Source: an uncultured Paracoccus sp. (lineage in GTDB: Bacteria > Pseudomonadota > Alphaproteobacteria > Rhodobacterales > Rhodobacteraceae). Taken from it: a stretch of 64,000 bases of DNA. Under the pieces are notes generated by a model. It saw only the letters and a program-made list of their open reading frames with translations, did no database searches and was not told where the DNA came from. The stretch is taken from NCBI RefSeq assembly GCF_947487305.1, contig NZ_CANKWH010000009.1, positions 105,379-169,378 of the forward strand, in the 5' to 3' direction. This document shows positions 62,259 to 64,000 of the stretch, in pieces. The stretch's first letter is position 1. The number at the start of each line of letters is the position of its first letter. Made by a program: the position numbers and the translations under genes.

Positions 62259-62654
62259 CTACTTGAACCGCCCCCCGCGCTGCAAAACCTCGATCTGGTA
62301 GCCATCGGGATCGGCAATGAAGAAGAACCGCGCCACCACCTCGCCCGCCGGGGCGAAGTCCACCAGCTTGCGCGGGGCAAGACCCTCGGCCTCCAGCCGC
62401 GCATGCAGCGCGTCCACGTCATCGACGGACATGGCGATATGCCCGTAACCGTCACCCAGATCATAGGGTTCGGTGCGGTCCTTGTTGACGGTCAACTCCA
62501 GCTCGGCCTCGGCCTCGCCATTGGACAGATAGACCAGCGTGAAGGTCGGAAAATCCAGCCGGTCAGCCACTTTCAGCCCGAAGGCGCGATCATAGAAATC
62601 GACCGAGCGCGCCTCATCGAGCACGCGGATCATCGAATGGATATACTTGGCCAT
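62259..62654 (-). CDS. gloA: Lactoylglutathione lyase (glyoxalase I)
   Basis: A 131-residue VOC enzyme. KYIHSMIRVLDEARSVDFYDRAFGL is the classical GloA start, ELELTVNKDRTEPYDLGDGYGHIA the middle, and FIADPDGYQIEVLQRG the C-terminal end with the metal Glu. The ATG at 62654 has AGGGGG about 5 nt upstream; the longer ORF does not add family sequence. It converts the methylglyoxal-glutathione adduct to S-lactoylglutathione. Confidence 0.9.
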   Translation of the reverse strand: MAKYIHSMIRVLDEARSVDFYDRAFGLKVADRLDFPTFTLVYLSNGEAEAELELTVNKDRTEPYDLGDGYGHIAMSVDDVDALHARLEAEGLAPRKLVDFAPAGEVVARFFFIADPDGYQIEVLQRGGRFK

Positions 62655-62746
62655 GCAGCCCCCTGCTGTCTTCACTTGCAGGGACAAGGCTAGGGTGTCG
62701 CGGGGGCGCGCGGGTAGTATCGGATTACTACAGCCGCATTTTCCGC

Positions 62747-63037
62747 CTATTCGGCGGCGATGGGCTGGCTGGCCAGGTGATCCTCGCCCAGGTGGATGGT
62801 GCAGACGCAGCGCAGGAGCGAGGTGAAGTTCCGCGCCTCGCCATGCAGCACCAGAACCTCGCTGTGCAGCTTCGAGATGAACGCTGGGGTCGACAGCCCC
62901 TCGCGCGCAGCGATGTCATCAAGGATGCCCCAGAAGGCGCGCTCCAGCCGGATCGAGGTCGATTGCCCGTTCAGCCGCAGCCGACGGGTTTCGCTTTCAT
63001 ATCGGGCCGGGTTCTGACCGGCGAAGATCTGGCACAT
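62747..63037 (-). CDS. Ribbon-helix-helix domain protein
   Basis: A 96-residue protein with an RHH_4-like domain. The strand and helices lie around LNGQSTSIRLERAFWGILDDIAAREGLSTPAFISKLHSEV (about residues 22-61). It is typical of small alphaproteobacterial proteins of this class that may bind DNA. It stands alone between gloA and tuf. Function unknown. Confidence 0.8.
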   Translation of the reverse strand: MCQIFAGQNPARYESETRRLRLNGQSTSIRLERAFWGILDDIAAREGLSTPAFISKLHSEVLVLHGEARNFTSLLRCVCTIHLGEDHLASQPIAAE

Positions 63038-63133
63038 GGGCTTGATCGCTGGGTTGGGGCGGGAACGAGTGTGCGGCAGAAGCGGATTCGGGTCAATCAG
63101 TCAGGGATCGGCGGAAAGTATGACGCGCCCACG

Positions 63134-63160
63134 AAAAAGCCCGCCCCTTTCGGGACGGGC
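63134..63160 (-). terminator. Rho-independent terminator downstream of tuf
   Basis: On the minus strand a 9-bp stem (63160-63152 with 63147-63139, one G-T wobble) with a 4-nt loop, then a TTTTT tract (63138-63134). It lies after both the tuf stop and the duplicated tail. Confidence 0.85.
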
Positions 63161-63188
63161 TTCTCATCTCTCACGCTCGTGCGTCAGA

Positions 63189-63221
63189 TCACTTGATGAT
63201 CTTCGACACCACGCCGGCGCC
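63189..63221 (-). pseudogene. Orphan copy of the tuf 3' tail
   Basis: On the minus strand this segment reads [10 protein letters not shown] and stop, identical in protein to the end of the intact tuf just upstream, but with different synonymous codons in the first six positions. The last 17 nt (63187-63203) are identical to 63261-63277. It is in a continuing frame only back to about 20 codons and is not an independent gene; it looks like a remnant of another tuf copy. Confidence 0.7.
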
Positions 63222-63252
63222 GGCCCGATCCGCGGTTTCCGCGGACGGTCCC

Positions 63253-63283
63253 GTTTCCAAGATCACTTGATGATCTTGGAAAC
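63253..63283 (-). repeat. Perfect 13-bp inverted repeat across the tuf stop codon
   Basis: GTTTCCAAGATCA at 63253-63265 and its exact complement at 63271-63283, separated by 5 bp. The tuf stop codon (63265-63263) sits in the downstream arm. The transcript would form a hairpin spanning the last codons and the stop. No T tract follows directly. Confidence 0.85.
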
Positions 63284-64000
63284 GACCCCTGCTCCAACCG
63301 TGCGGCCGCCTTCGCGGATGGCGAAGCGCAGTTTCTCTTCCATCGCGATCGGGGCAATCAGCTCGACCTCGAACTTCAGGTTGTCGCCCGGCATCACCAT
63401 CTCCGTGCCTTCCGGCAGTTTCACCGTCCCGGTCACGTCGGTCGTGCGGAAGTAGAACTGCGGACGGTAGTTGGCGAAGAACGGCGTGTGACGGCCACCC
63501 TCTTCCTTGGTCAGGATATAGGCTTCGGCTTCGAAGGTGGTATGCGGCGTCACCGATTTCGGCTTCACCAGAACCTGGCCACGCTCGACGCCGTCACGGT
63601 CGATGCCGCGCAGCAGAACGCCGACGTTGTCGCCAGCCTCCCCGCGGTCCAGCAGCTTGCGGAACATTTCCACGCCGGTGCAGGTGGTTTTCTTGGTGTC
63701 GCGGATGCCCACGATTTCCAGTTCGTCGCCGACGTTCACCGCGCCGCGCTCGATCCGGCCGGTCACAACCGTGCCGCGGCCCGAGATCGAGAACACGTCT
63801 TCGATCGGCAGCAGGAACGGCTGGTCCACGGCGCGCTCGGGCGTCGGGATGTATTCGTCGACCGCGGCGATCAGCGCACGGATCGAGTTCTCGCCGATTT
63901 CCGGATCACGGCCTTCCATCGCGGCCAGGGCCGAGCCCTTGATGATCGGAATGTCGTCGCCCGGGTAGTCATACGAGCTCAGCAGCTCGCGCACTTCCAT
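63263..64000 (-). CDS. tuf: Elongation factor Tu (5' end outside window)
   Basis: The C-terminal 245 residues of EF-Tu; the gene continues beyond the window edge, and the first visible Met is probably internal. Visible are the end of the GTPase domain ([31 protein letters not shown]), domain 2 with [24 protein letters not shown], and domain 3 with [20 protein letters not shown] and the tail [10 protein letters not shown]. It delivers aminoacyl-tRNA to the ribosome. The 3' end is odd: the stop lies in a perfect inverted repeat and a second copy of the tail follows, suggesting recombination between tuf copies. Confidence 0.97.
   Translation of the reverse strand: MEVRELLSSYDYPGDDIPIIKGSALAAMEGRDPEIGENSIRALIAAVDEYIPTPERAVDQPFLLPIEDVFSISGRGTVVTGRIERGAVNVGDELEIVGIRDTKKTTCTGVEMFRKLLDRGEAGDNVGVLLRGIDRDGVERGQVLVKPKSVTPHTTFEAEAYILTKEEGGRHTPFFANYRPQFYFRTTDVTGTVKLPEGTEMVMPGDNLKFEVELIAPIAMEEKLRFAIREGGRTVGAGVVSKIIK

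Overview
The window is GC-rich, densely coding DNA with short overlapping operons. Its gene content points to an alphaproteobacterium of the Rhodobacterales, most likely Paracoccus or a close relative. The evidence is a narR/narKGHJI locus with a fused double NarK, a taurine/xsc/pta cluster, a GTTC-N7-GTTC type LexA box, and the imuA-imuB-dnaE2 cassette. No rRNA, tRNA, CRISPR array, prophage or insertion sequence was seen. The organism assignment is inference from gene content.

Left part (1-9.2 kb), sulfur: the 3' end of a taurine-dehydrogenase-like FAD oxidoreductase, then xsc, a TauZ/YeiH-type sulfate exporter and pta. Together they would turn taurine via sulfoacetaldehyde into acetyl phosphate, acetyl-CoA and sulfite. 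An Lrp/AsnC regulator faces a sulfate ABC importer (sbp-cysT-cysW-cysA) whose ATPase lacks the usual C-terminal domain. From 9.2 to 13.5 kb there is a FadR-type regulator and a LysR regulator divergent from a class III aminotransferase and an acetylpolyamine-deacetylase-like gene. From 13.5 to 21.5 kb lie the SOS mutagenesis cassette and a DUF2207/LemA pair.

Centre (21.5-40.8 kb): a large amino-sugar catabolic locus in four transcription units: ridA-nagB; rpiR-SDR-GH20 hexosaminidase-M81-MFS-cutC on the minus strand; NTF2-like-M81-D-TA-nagA-ROK kinase; and Gfo/Idh dehydrogenase plus a complete CUT1 ABC importer. The importer brings in the sugar, GH20 trims it inside the cell, and the ROK kinase, NagA and NagB carry it to fructose-6-phosphate. 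The two M81 peptidase homologues, the D-threonine-aldolase-like enzyme and the two dehydrogenases are not explained by plain GlcNAc use. The three control regions each hold two copies of a TGAAA-N4/5-TTWCA dyad 72-74 bp apart, on either side of a candidate promoter. This suggests one RpiR regulator that loops DNA.

Right part (40.8-64 kb): a SorAB-like sulfite dehydrogenase, which could detoxify the sulfite released by Xsc; narR divergent from narKGHJI-ppiC with two FNR-type boxes; an ABC exporter; an acetyltransferase; small GFA and VOC proteins; and a periplasmic oxidation group (diheme cytochrome c, PQQ-type dehydrogenase, cupin, GMC dehydrogenase with a Tat small subunit). The window ends with gloA, a ribbon-helix-helix protein and the 3' part of tuf. 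The tuf stop codon sits in a 13-bp perfect inverted repeat, and a second, synonymous copy of the tuf tail lies just downstream.
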